Positions 34,135 through 45,793 of a stretch of 58,638 nt of DNA are shown piece by piece. The position numbers and the translations under genes were made by a program. The stretch covers positions 6,976 to 65,613 of the forward strand of contig CAUDNR010000780.1 in the NCBI GenBank assembly GCA_958430865.1, in the 5' to 3' direction. Numbering within the stretch: position 1 is the stretch's first letter; each line of letters starts with the position of its first letter. Below the pieces are notes generated by a model, which did no database searches, was not told the origin of the DNA, and saw only the letters and a list, made by a program, of their open reading frames with translations. Source of the stretch: Entrophospora sp. SA101. Lineage: Eukaryota > Glomeromycota > Glomeromycetes > Entrophosporales > Entrophosporaceae.

Positions 34135-36370
34135 AGCAAAAAGGACCTTCGGGAAAAAAGGGGTTTTAGAGAAATCAGTTGATTTTTGTTTTTCTCCCCA
34201 TTTTTCTGTCAAAACAATCCCTGATTTCTGACTCTAAAAATAAATTACTAACCCCTTTTCTGTCCCACAAAAAAATTTTTTTTATTTACAATAATTAAAC
34301 AATTAAAATAATTAAACATGACAACTAGTCAAGACACTTCTCAATATTTTTATGATTTATTTGAACTTGGTTTAGAAGAATATGGTGATTACAAAAGTAT
34401 TCAAGAAATTATTCATAATTTAAAAATTTTTTTTGAACATCCAACAAGTTGTACTTGCCATGTTCTTGAAAAACAAAAAAACATTAGAACTTGCTTTGAA
34501 AAAATTGGATTTAAAAAATTTTTTCAAAGACATTTTCAAATCATTAATTTAACTAACAAAGAATTAGATTTATTTTTGAAAGCACAACTTTTAGCAATGG
34601 AAATAGAAACAAAAATTTAAAGTCTTCTGAAAAAATTATTCAGAGAACAAATTATAGATTTTGCTTTAATTCAACATACTCTCTTTGCTAAACAGCATTT
34701 TTAATGTTATATAATATAAGAAATCATAAATTTAAAAATATTGTAGAACATTTACACAATGAAGGAATAAATGAATGAATTCATGGAAACACAGGAAGAG
34801 CTCCTATATATAAAACTAAAGTCAATATTGATGAAAATTTAAAATTCATTGTAAAAAATTTTCTAAATCAATATTCTTTATTACATGGATTACCTTCACC
34901 AATGAGGCATAGAAATGATTCTGGAGCATTTATTTATCTTCCTACTGATAAAAGATTTATATCTGTGTATAAAGAATTTAAAAAATTTTATTTAGAAAAT
35001 ATTTTGAAAATTGAATCTGAAAATGATTTAGAAGAAGAAAAAATTATTTCTTATGATTCTTTTAGAAGATTATGGAATGAACTAATGCCTAATTTAAAAT
35101 TTCAGCTCTTGAAAGTGATTTATGTGATAATTGTGTCCAATTTAAATCAAAATTGCAATTAGCAAAAAGAAATATTGATGAATATAATAATGTTGAAGCT
35201 GAATTTAATGAACATAAAAAAATGGCAAACCTAGAACATGATCATTATAATAATAATATTGAATTAAGTAAAAGTGATTTGTCAATTGCACATATTTGTT
35301 ATGATTGGGCACAAAATGTCACCATTCCTTATTCACCTCAGCAAGCAGGACCATTGTATTTTTTATCAGGTTATGCTGTTCACTTATTTGGAGTTTGTAA
35401 AACTGAGGGAGGAATAAATAAACAATTGAATTTTTTAATAGGAGAAGATGAACTTCCTCAAGGCACATCTAAAGGAGCAAATACTACTTTAAATTTAGTT
35501 TATCAGGCTCTGCAAATATTTGCAAAGCATGGTAAAAAAAAAATTACATATAACTTGTGATAATTGCTCTGGACAAAATAAAAATAACCCATCTCTTTGG
35601 TTTTGGACTTGGATAATAATGTTGGGTTGGTATGAGGAAATTACAATTAATTTTATGATTCCAGGACATACAAAATTTATATGTGATTCTTTTTTTGGAC
35701 ACAAAAAAGTTATATGGAAATAGTAAAGTTAATCAAATTAAAGACATTGAAAATATTATTAATAATTCTTCAGAAGGAAATGAATCAATACAATATAAAA
35801 ATGGTTTAGGGTGAATTATTTGTAAAAAAATTTAAAACTTTACCTAATATAAAGCAATATCATCATTTTAGATTTAATAATCTGCCTGAAAACAAAGGAA
35901 AAGTATTTGCTTCAACAAAATCTGGTGGTGAGGAAAAATGGTTTAATCTTTTAAAAGATAATAAATTTAGTCATAATGAACCCATTAATATTATTCCAAT
36001 TAATATAGACTTGGAAAGAAAATTATATTTATACAAAAAATTAGGAATTTTGTAGAGGAACCTCATAAGGATGTTCATTTTTCAAATCCTGATTCTAATG
36101 AAATGGAAATTAATTAAAAACAATATATTTTTTTAAAATAATAATAATAAAATTGTAAGATTATCATTTCCTTTTTTGTCATTATACAATTTTGGGGATC
36201 AAAATTCAATAAATTTTTGTAAAAGAATTATACACTTTTCTATTAATTGAATGTTGACAAAAATTATGCCAAATTATAATCATCGCTTCAAAGAATATAA
36301 CAGTGTTAATAACTCATTTTGGGGTTCTTGAACCCGAAGGTCCTTTTTGCTAGCATGGAACCCATATATA
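34135..36370 (+). mobile_element. DNA transposon with 38-bp inverted ends, copy 2, 5' end clipped
   Basis: Same element as 16492-18746 but lacking the outer 19 bp of the left terminal repeat (it begins AGCAAAAAGGACCTTCGGGA). The right end is complete. The coding remnant (from 34318) has the same stops, so neither copy encodes a full protein. A clipped end means this copy is a by-product of the segmental duplication and not of transposition. Confidence 0.8.
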
Positions 36371-36442
36371 CACATATACATATCTTTTGAAAGAAAAAAA
36401 ACAAATAATTGTTATTATATCTATAAAATACCACCTTAATTA

Positions 36443-38128
36443 TTAAACTTTCTTGATCAATCTATATATTTCACATTCTTCCAGCAGATGAATTTTATTA
36501 TTACGATTTCTAAGATTCAAATCTTTTTCATAAAAAACACCATCATCATGATTCTCATTATCAGCAAATGAATAAAAACAATAGAGTTTATTATTAGTCC
36601 TCATATATAATACTAGATTATTAAAATCTGCCAAACTTTCATGAAATCTTTTTTTGCTTATTAACTTATTAATGAATGGGCGGCCATCATGATATAATGC
36701 ACACCCAGGATCCTTTACTCTACTTAATACTGAATCATTTATTTTGTTTTCTTCAATCTTGAAAATGAAACTTTCATCTGTTTCAATATAATAACAAGAA
36801 CGATATACATCATTCAGATTCCAACAAACTGGGTTAAAACCACCAACCAATTCTCCAGTATCTTTAATTTTCATGATAGTTATAGTCTGTTCGACGTTAT
36901 AGCACTTATTTTCAAAGACTTTTTTGGAAAATCCATCTTGAGACCCACGAAGGATCAATTCAAATTGATAAGGTATATTGTTTTGATTATATAAATCATA
37001 ATCACTTTTGTAATCAATCCAGCTAGAAATCAAAGCTTTCATTTCTGTGTTTAACAATTTTCCCTTTTCAGTTCTTGGGTCTTTTTGAAAAAGCAATAAT
37101 GACAATAATGACTTTGGTTGCCATTCATTTGCGTGATAGTAATGGAACAGCTCTTCATATATTTCTTTATCAATTACTTGCAAATAAGGTTTGATATAAT
37201 TATGAAAATCATTTTGTAAAATTTGATTAAACCTGATTAATGGAATTACATCCTTTAATATATTTTTCAATTCGATCAAACCATCTTTACTCCATTCCAA
37301 AATATTTCTTTTATTCCCCAACATTTCATTTTGTCCAATACCCCATTCGATGATATTATTCCAAATATCAATCTCATCTAGTATTATATCATCACGCATC
37401 AATAAAAATAAAAGTGTTGTTTTTTCAATTGCAACAACATCTTCAGATTTTAGAAATAGTTCTGGCTTATAATTAATTAATTCCTTAAAATAATCTTGAA
37501 GTAAGTTAAATGATTGACTTTTGAATGATATGTTATAAAAATAATTTATGTTCTGATGAATCCATTTTTTTTCCTTTTTGATTAAATTTTTTTGTAAATC
37601 ATCAATCAACTCATTGAAATTTAATTCATCACAAGCTTCAAGTAATTCAATAATTTCATCATGATCCAGATTAATCATATTAATAGTTCCATTGTAAATA
37701 TAGCTTTAAATAACAAAAAGAACTAATTTTATCAATATAACCTTTACAATGTATATTATTGTAAAACAACAAATTAATTAAAAAAGCAAATAAAATTAAT
37801 CTTACGTCAAAAGTATTTCAAATATATTTGGAGATAAATTTTCTTTTTCAAACAAAATAACACCATCTCCGGAATTTTTTACCCAATTGTTTGATAATGC
37901 TGCCCTGAAATAAGAAGACCTTGCTTTTAAAATAGTAGAATGAACTTTAAAAGTTTTTACATCTTCATCTGCTCCAATTTTAATTTCCATATCATAAAAA
38001 TCTGACCCATACAATAAGCTTGTTAAATCAGTCACAAGCTTACCAATATATTTTAATGGTGAAGCATTGCTATTAGAAATGATAAGGTTGTCTAATAATG
38101 TTACTATATTTTCAGAAAATTTAGTCAT
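36443..38128 (-). CDS. BTB-BACK-TLDc domain protein, repeat copy 2
   Basis: Exons 38128-37806 and 37703-36443 give a 527-residue protein with no difference from the copy at 18819-20504 (BTB about 36-112, BACK about 120-260, TLDc about 330-525). The upstream 900 bp, including the pogo-like MITE, are also identical, so both genes should be expressed alike if both are real. Identity is expected for a very recent duplication or for an assembly duplicate. Confidence 0.85.
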
Positions 38129-38194
38129 TTTTGTTTTTGTTTCACGAGCCTTGTTTTGTTACGTAGCAGAACTTTAAAAATTGTAAGTGCTGCG

Positions 38195-38494
38195 CAGACA
38201 ACCTCGTTCCAATTTGTAGTGATCATCCATCATTTAACAAATAATGGAGTGTAGATATTGTTCTTGTTTGAATTATAAAGGAATTCCTTTGTTTCCTCTG
38301 ATATAATCGAATTAAAACCAGTTGCAACATAAATTCGGGTTCAATTTTTTCATATTCGAAAAACTTTATTAAATTTTTGGATGGCTTAGTCGATTATTCT
38401 TTTCAGCAAGAAATTTAAAATTTGTCATACCAAAATTACTAATCGCGTTTAATTATAATTCATTGAAACAAGATTTAAAACGAGGTTTGACTGT
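38195..38494. mobile_element. pogo/Tigger-like MITE, repeat copy 2
   Basis: Exact counterpart of 20571-20870; ends CAGACAACCTCG and, in complement, CAGTCAAACCTCG. Confidence 0.5.
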
Positions 38495-38815
38495 ATATAC
38501 TATTTATTATGTTATGTGGCAATAACGTCATGAGAACAATGCAGGTAAGTAGTGCAAGTGTAATAACATGTTTGTATGTAATTATTGATAGACATGTGTA
38601 TAAGCAATTCGAATTCCTATAATTGTAAAATAACCTATTTCGTCTGGTCCTCATCGATTAAACTCACACAAAATTAAATTTTACAAATTAGATTATCAGT
38701 AACGCGTGTAATTATCAATTGCAAACCGGTTTTGTGATTTATTAATATAGTAATAGTAATAGTAGCGAGCTTTCTCTGTGATTGACTAATAATAATGCAT
38801 AAAAAAATTTATATA

Positions 38816-38833
38816 AAATAGGAAAACTCTATT
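38816..38833. repeat. LINE target-site duplication, 3' side
   Basis: The 18 bases AAATAGGAAAACTCTATT recur at 55447-55464 on the far side of the LINE 5' end. They prove that the two LINE halves belong to one insertion. The duplicate repeat copy carries the same bases at 21192-21209. Confidence 0.9.
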
Positions 38834-39064
38834 TTTTTTTTTTTTTTTTTTACCCTTAACGATGAGGTAATGTCACGTAATTTTATTTATTGTAGGACAA
38901 TGAAAATACATGAGTTACATAAAAAAAAAGAAAATGACTGCCCCCTAGTAAACTAATTAGTTCACTATGAAACCAACCTTTCACCGTTACCTACTAAATC
39001 AGGCCCAAAAAGGTATTAAGATTTAAACACCTGACATTCAAACATAGATAAAAGCAAATGGTTA

Positions 39065-42000
39065 TTACCCATTATAATAATCTAAAAGGAAACCACCTGA
39101 TGCAATTGCATGTTCTATACCCTCAGAACCATTTGATAAATTGTTTGTATCTCTATTTAAACTACTAGAGGAGTTGTTAGTAGGATTTTTATTGTATTTA
39201 TTTTTTATTTTTTTTTCTTTTTTAGTAATATTTAATGAGGTTTCTAATTTAATCATTTCTTCACATCTGGGTTTCCAAATACGCTCCATGATTTTTAAAT
39301 ATATATTGTTCATAATGATAGATGTGATTTTGGTAGTGATTTTTGAGTTTGTGGTATGATTTTGTATTTTGTTGGTAATGAAAGAAGGAACAATACCCTT
39401 GATCATGTCAATAAATGTGAGATTGTTCTGGTTGCTATCAACAGACCATATAGTGCTATGTTCTATGAGAATAGGAAAATTATTATTGTTTTTCTTGTTA
39501 TTCTTGATTTGGTTGTATAGCTCTTTCTTTGTTTCATGACAGATTTGTTGTACTTTCTGTTTGTTTTGAGGACAAGACCAGACATGATTGAAATCTTCTT
39601 TTTCATTGTGGCAGAGAATACAATTCCAATGTTTATACAAATCTAGCCTTCTTTTTTTTACATGTTCCAATGTTGGTATTTCTTCTAGCATAAATTTGAC
39701 TTTGGAAGCTTTACGATTTGAGCTGAAAAAGGATGTTTCATTGGAAGTTTCATCATTATTCAATGAAAAAAAAGTGTTACTCCAGTCTATGTTGCATTCT
39801 CGATATTTTCTATTTCTATATAAGTTGTACCATTCTGCAAAGCCTTTATTATATGAGATATGTTTGATAAAATGACGTAGATGGGTATCAATAATTATGT
39901 TTTTCCATTTTGGCTCATATTTAACATGAGAGGATGTTGTGATAAAGGAAAGAGTGGGGAGATTCAAAGCAACCTTAGCAGAAGCATCTACTCTTTCATT
40001 ATATATGTTTCCTGTGTGTGCTTTTATCTTTCTAAATGATAATGTAATATTATTGATTTTGATAATATCATATAATATTGACCAAAAAATGTGATTTTTT
40101 TCTTTAAATATATTACAAGGATATGTGTAGCATTGTGTCTTGAGGGATTTGTTAAATTGATCTATTGTTGATTTACTATCTGTGCAAATAGTAACTTTAG
40201 AGTCTTTAGGTGCAATTAATAAAGCAGCTGTTATAGCTGCAGTTTCAGCGCATGTTGCAGAAGGCCAATTTTTTTTTATTGATGCTCTGAATTCCAATTG
40301 GGGAGAGTCTGGATGTGTTTGAATATAAGCAATGCCCATTTTTATTGTTTTTTTACCTAGATTTATAAGTGATCCATCAGTATAAAATTCCAAATTTAAA
40401 GAATGGTGTAATGAGCTTTGTTGTTGTAATAATAAATCACGTAGTGGAGAAGATTCAATAAATTGAAGAATTAAGTTTCTTTCTTCTATTATTGTGTTTG
40501 GGAGTTCTACAGTTGTATATGTCATTTGTTGTGTATTAAATTTATAGTGATATTCTGCTCTTTGCTTTAATTCAAAAATAGGTGTCCCTAGTAAATATTT
40601 ATTTGGTTCTAGTTTTTTTATTTTTTGAATTAGTATAGCATCTTGAAGGGAATAAAGGTTTGCACAATGATAGAATTGGGTATTGTATTTGTCATCTGTA
40701 ATAATGTTGAATTGTGTATGATTGATGTTACATCCAGGACATGAGTAAATTGAAGGTGTACTCTTTGATGGAGATGTTTGCATGTTTAAATCATAATGTA
40801 ACCAGTGTTCTATGACTATTGTGTTATTTATAGGATATTTTTTAACAATCCTTCCTATAATAGGTTGATTAATGATGCAATTCCATATGATAACCCATTC
40901 TTTAGATTGAGTGTTGATGTTTGGAATTGTGATTGTTGATCCTTTAAAATGTGTTGCTGGATAAATGTATGAAGGTTGGATTCTTCTTGAGATGTCTGGT
41001 GTCTGCAATATTTGATTCTCGATAATTTTAAACCATTGGGGTACCCGTGTTACTCTATTGTGTGTTGTGAAAGATTTTTCTGTGATGGTTTTCCATTCAT
41101 TTAAAAATATTCCATCAATTGAGGATAACTGGTCTATAAACATAATAGAGTGTTTTTGTAATTGTTTCTTAAATTTATGAAAACCTTTTCCAAGGAATTG
41201 TCTAATATGTAATTTTCCTCCTTGGATGATATTCATATCTTGTTTCATGACCTGAAATGAGATTTCATGGATTTTGCATAGTGAAATCATCGAAGCAATA
41301 AATTTTTTAGAAAATTTTTTTCCTAAATGTTTGTAAGGCCATTCATGCAATGGTGAATATGATAGCCACTCTTGTTGTTGAAGTTGCTTGAGACGGATAT
41401 TTGTAATTTTTCCAAGAAGATTTTTGTCATTGATTTGAATACAAAAATTTGTAATTTTTGCTTGGAGTTGTACTTCATATAAATCTCTATATTTGAAGAT
41501 AAAATTGTTTTCTAATATTGCATTAGGTGCTGTTGATGATAAATGAATTTTGTGTTTAACCATGATTTTAGCTAAACGATTATTTAGAAGTCTGACCATA
41601 GCTTTACGTGTTGTATCGAGGAGTGTAATTGGTCGAGTGTTGTTGAGATCACATTCCCATTCTTTTGGTTTTGGTATGGGATAGATGTCAGCTTCTCTCC
41701 ATGCATATGGAATTTCACTTAGATTTATACAAGCGCAAATGAATTTCCAAATGCATTCACTCATTTTAGAACCTAGATTTTTTAACATTTCATTTGTAAT
41801 TCCAGAAGGTCCCGGAGCTTTATCATTAGGCAGTTGTGTTAATACATCTAACCATTCATTATAAGTGGGCTTTGTCATTAAGTATTTATATATAGTAGGA
41901 TTAATTGCTGTTAGTGGTGTATATTGTTCTTTCCATTGGTCTGGTATTTCTTTTTGTGTGTGGGTTCCACCAGGACAGGTTTGAAAATGTTTGTTTGTTA

Positions 42001-43528
42001 AATATTTTATTTCAACTGGGTCAGTAATAAGAAATTGCTGACCATTTTGTTTTTTTCATTACTCTATCTATAACAATTCTTCTTTTATTTCTTTCAAAAA
42101 ATGAATTGATCATATGACTTTGATTGTCTTTGTAATTTTCACAACGTTGACGGACAAATTTTTTTATTTGTTCTTCGTTCCATTTTTTATTCAGTAAATC
42201 AGTTTTAATGATGAGTGTTTTGTGAAATAATGTTATTTTCTTTCTAATGTCCTCAATGGTTGTTGTAGTGATAATATCTGGGATTGTTAATGTGTAATTG
42301 TGGTTCTGCGTGATTGTATTGATTTTTTTTATATGATCTGACCATTTTTCTTGTAACTTTAAATTGTTACAAGGAAAATTTTTAATGTTTATGCATCTAA
42401 TTAATTTATTCAAATATTTTAAATCTTTATATATATCTATCAGGTTTTTACATTTTCTTTCTTTATGTTGAGTTGGTGTCATGTGATTAGGAATTATTTT
42501 AATTGCTGCTTTCATAATTCCTTCATGAATAAGGTTCCAATAATGATTGAGGTTTCTTATATCATGATGTTCATTATTTTGAGTTGGAGATCCTCAAATT
42601 GTTTATTTGTTTCTTTTTTATAATTGTTCCAGAGTTCATCTGTCATTGAATCATATGAGAAAATTCTTTTTTTCATTCCTTGTTGTTTCAAAGTTGCTAA
42701 TTGTTTTTTTTTGAAAAGGTTATTGGTCTGAAAACTTATAATTAATGCATTATGATCAGTGTTGTATATATCGGGTGACCAAACATTACAGTTGATTGTC
42801 TCTACTATTAAATCTTGTGATATCCAAATGAGATCTATTCTGCTGGAAGTTTTATTTGTGTCTTTTGGGATATATGTGTTGTATGGATTTGATAGTGTAA
42901 TATCTTTATATTATTCAATTGTGTCAACTAAATTGTAACCATATAACTTATTTAAAATATTATATTTCCAATGGTATCTTTGTCTTGTATGATATTCTTC
43001 TTTATATCTTTCTGGGCTTAAATTAAAATCACCCATAATGATAAGTTTGTAATTATTTTTTTTTCCTTGGTCAATTAAGGTTATTATATAATGATGTAGA
43101 TCTGTTATTTCTTTTTTATTTCCAGTAAAATTAGCTTGTAGATAGACTTGAATAATTCTCAATTTTATATGCCCTTTCATGAAGAGGTCCAAATAAATCA
43201 CTCTTCCTTGGTAACCAATTGCTTTTTGGACATATTTTGAGTATTCCTTCAAAATTATAATGCCAACGCCTGAACCAAATGGATTTGGAGAGTCATTATT
43301 AAAGTAAGGAGTGTATTTTTCATTATTTTTATATATTATTTTTGATTGTATTTTATTTAATTTGGTTTCTGATAAACCTAAAATATCTATTTTACTGATA
43401 TTCATCATATCAATGATTTGATGTTGTTTTGTTTCTGAATTTAGTCCTTGGATATTTTGTGTCATAATTTTAAAAGGGTGTTTTATGTTTCTATTATTTG
43501 TATTATTATTATTGTTTGTATTATTCAT
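39065..43528 (-). pseudogene. LINE ORF2: endonuclease, partial reverse transcriptase, RNase H
   Basis: The start at 43528 (MNNTNNNNNTNN) leads into an APE-like endonuclease: TQNIQGLN, LGLSETKLN, MGDFNLSPER, then a TAA at 42911-42913 in place of a coding codon, followed by RIDLIWIS and NTDHNALI. A frameshift near 42590 and another near 42020 follow. The RT part (from 41878) keeps the finger motifs DKAPGPSGITNEMLKNLG and RPITLLDTTRKAMVRLLNNR. It then jumps to thumb-like sequence (KYRDLYEVQLQAKITNF). The palm with the catalytic Asp-Asp box is missing, so there is an internal in-frame deletion near 41520-41550. RNase H residues are intact (FYTDGS, CAETAAI, CTDSKS, ERVDASAK). The tail has CILCHNEKEDFNHVWSCP. 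It cannot retrotranspose by itself. Confidence 0.85.
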
Positions 43529-43564
43529 ATTGATAAAATATTATGATGATGTGTTTTCTAAATT

Positions 43565-44424
43565 AATAGATATTTTTATCAGAATTGATTTCTTCTGTAT
43601 CTATATACTCAACATTGTCGTTGTTATTTGGATTAGGATTTCCATAAACTTCTAATACATCTTTTAGTTGTGTCTGCATTTCATTTATTCCTTGGATTAA
43701 TTTATCCTGTGTATTTTTGATACTTTGTGTTTCTTTTTGTAGTTCTTTTTCTGATTTGTTGTCTGGGTTGATTGTATCATCAGAAGAAACATCTACCTCT
43801 TATTGGACATTTGTTTTGTTTTGAGTCTTTCTTTGGTTGTGTTTCATGATTATTAAATTTTCTAGGTGGATTTGTAATTTTAAATTTCTGTTCAATTATC
43901 ATTATTCTGTCAGTTAGATTATTAACTTGTGATGTTAATATTTTTAAGGATTTTTGGATTTCTGAAAGAATAGAGTGTAATTCTGGATTTTTCTTTTCAT
44001 GCATTGAACCTCCAGATGTAGTACCATTTTTTAAAGTATTTTGTTCATCCCCATTGTTGATATGTTGTTTAGAGATATTTTTATCTTTGGCCACTTCAGC
44101 ATATGATTTGGGCAATTTACGATGCTGGGTAAGTCTAAATTTACTGTATAATTTTTTCATTTTATTTTCTTTTGGGTTGTTATTATTTCTGTTGTTACGG
44201 CCACATATTTTAGCAATGTGATCAGGTGATCCACATATATGACAAGTTTTGGTATCTTCTCCACACCAATATAAAGTTGTATCATTGTATGAGTAATCTT
44301 TGGTTGTTGCATTAAATAAATCTTCATCTGTTTCATAACTCATGTAAGCATAAGACAAACCTCTGTAATTGTTTGGGTTTCTTGGAATAAAGCATGACTT
44401 TGCATTTGTTGCGGCAATAATATC
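43565..44424 (-). pseudogene. LINE ORF1, C-terminal part with CCHC zinc knuckle
   Basis: Continues the ORF1 reading frame from 54394 after the DNA transposon. IIAATNAKSCFIPRNPNNYR leads to TLYWCGEDTKTCHICGSPDH, in which C-x2-C-x4-H-x4-C (CHICGSPDHIAKIC) is a retroviral-type zinc knuckle for RNA binding. A coiled-coil-prone segment (LHSILSEIQKSLKILTSQVN) follows. The frame stops at 43780-43782 and seems to continue in another frame to about 43565 (LEVYGNPNPNNNDNVEYIDT), so a frameshift is likely. Confidence 0.8.
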
Positions 44425-44531
44425 CAGTCAGGAATTTTGCTATAAATGGTATTGCAGTTTTTGGGGAAGATCATCATTCTAGAAAAAACAAATAAATTCT
44501 AAAAATTATGTGTTACAATAAAAATTTTTAT
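44425..44531. mobile_element. Left end of a CAGTCAGG DNA transposon, copy A, cut by the gap
   Basis: These 107 bp begin CAGTCAGGAATTTTGCTATA and match 50323-50429 with one visible mismatch (G for A in GGTATTGCAG). The 5 bp before it, ATATC (44420-44424), are duplicated at 54389-54393, just beyond the right end of the transposon at 54388. Confidence 0.85.
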
Positions 44532-45531
44532 NNNNNNNNNNNNNNNNNNNNNNNNNNNNNNNNNNNNNNNNNNNNNNNNNNNNNNNNNNNNNNNNNNNNN
44601 NNNNNNNNNNNNNNNNNNNNNNNNNNNNNNNNNNNNNNNNNNNNNNNNNNNNNNNNNNNNNNNNNNNNNNNNNNNNNNNNNNNNNNNNNNNNNNNNNNNN
44701 NNNNNNNNNNNNNNNNNNNNNNNNNNNNNNNNNNNNNNNNNNNNNNNNNNNNNNNNNNNNNNNNNNNNNNNNNNNNNNNNNNNNNNNNNNNNNNNNNNNN
44801 NNNNNNNNNNNNNNNNNNNNNNNNNNNNNNNNNNNNNNNNNNNNNNNNNNNNNNNNNNNNNNNNNNNNNNNNNNNNNNNNNNNNNNNNNNNNNNNNNNNN
44901 NNNNNNNNNNNNNNNNNNNNNNNNNNNNNNNNNNNNNNNNNNNNNNNNNNNNNNNNNNNNNNNNNNNNNNNNNNNNNNNNNNNNNNNNNNNNNNNNNNNN
45001 NNNNNNNNNNNNNNNNNNNNNNNNNNNNNNNNNNNNNNNNNNNNNNNNNNNNNNNNNNNNNNNNNNNNNNNNNNNNNNNNNNNNNNNNNNNNNNNNNNNN
45101 NNNNNNNNNNNNNNNNNNNNNNNNNNNNNNNNNNNNNNNNNNNNNNNNNNNNNNNNNNNNNNNNNNNNNNNNNNNNNNNNNNNNNNNNNNNNNNNNNNNN
45201 NNNNNNNNNNNNNNNNNNNNNNNNNNNNNNNNNNNNNNNNNNNNNNNNNNNNNNNNNNNNNNNNNNNNNNNNNNNNNNNNNNNNNNNNNNNNNNNNNNNN
45301 NNNNNNNNNNNNNNNNNNNNNNNNNNNNNNNNNNNNNNNNNNNNNNNNNNNNNNNNNNNNNNNNNNNNNNNNNNNNNNNNNNNNNNNNNNNNNNNNNNNN
45401 NNNNNNNNNNNNNNNNNNNNNNNNNNNNNNNNNNNNNNNNNNNNNNNNNNNNNNNNNNNNNNNNNNNNNNNNNNNNNNNNNNNNNNNNNNNNNNNNNNNN
45501 NNNNNNNNNNNNNNNNNNNNNNNNNNNNNNN
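44532..45531. other. Assembly gap of exactly 1,000 N
   Basis: Exactly 1,000 undetermined bases, a conventional placeholder for a gap of unknown size. It starts inside the left end of a transposon, i.e. in a repeat. Confidence 0.99.
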
Positions 45532-45793
45532 TTATGAGGCATGTGTCTTACCGGTGAATAATATATGAAGTTAACTATCAGATAAAGAAAAGAAAGCCCT
45601 GAAATTTGTAATTTATTCTTATTTCTTGAATAAGCAATGATTTTTTATTTTTAAAATAATGTAAATCAATATAGTCTAACTTTGAATATGTATTATTAAT
45701 ATTAGTGTTCAATAAATTATTTTTTTTTGGAAGGAAAATTATCACTAAAATTCTCCTAAAGCATTCATCATTGCAATTGAATTATCTTCAGAA

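Larger units (their letters stand above)
34135..40090. repeat. Direct repeat R, copy 2 (5,956 bp)
   Basis: Co-linear with 16511-22466, offset 17,624. Here the left border cuts off the first 19 bp of the transposon's terminal repeat and joins it to the PP5 pseudogene. The right border is not a junction: the LINE continues. Confidence 0.96.
38834..44424 (-). mobile_element. LINE retrotransposon, 3' and middle part
   Basis: A non-LTR element on the minus strand. It has a poly-A tail (poly-T 38834-38851), a 3' UTR, ORF2 (APE-type endonuclease, reverse transcriptase remnant, RNase H, zinc-finger-like tail) and the 3' part of ORF1 with a CCHC knuckle. At 44424/44425 it is interrupted by a DNA transposon. 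The ORF1 5' part and 5' UTR are at 54394-55446. Without the interruption, the element is about 6.6 kb. A matching 18-bp target duplication flanks the whole. The internal reverse-transcriptase deletion and several stops make it defective. Confidence 0.9.

Noticed and set aside
44499..45557. Apparent open frames of about 350 codons on both strands
   Set aside because: They consist of undetermined residues across the 1,000-N gap.
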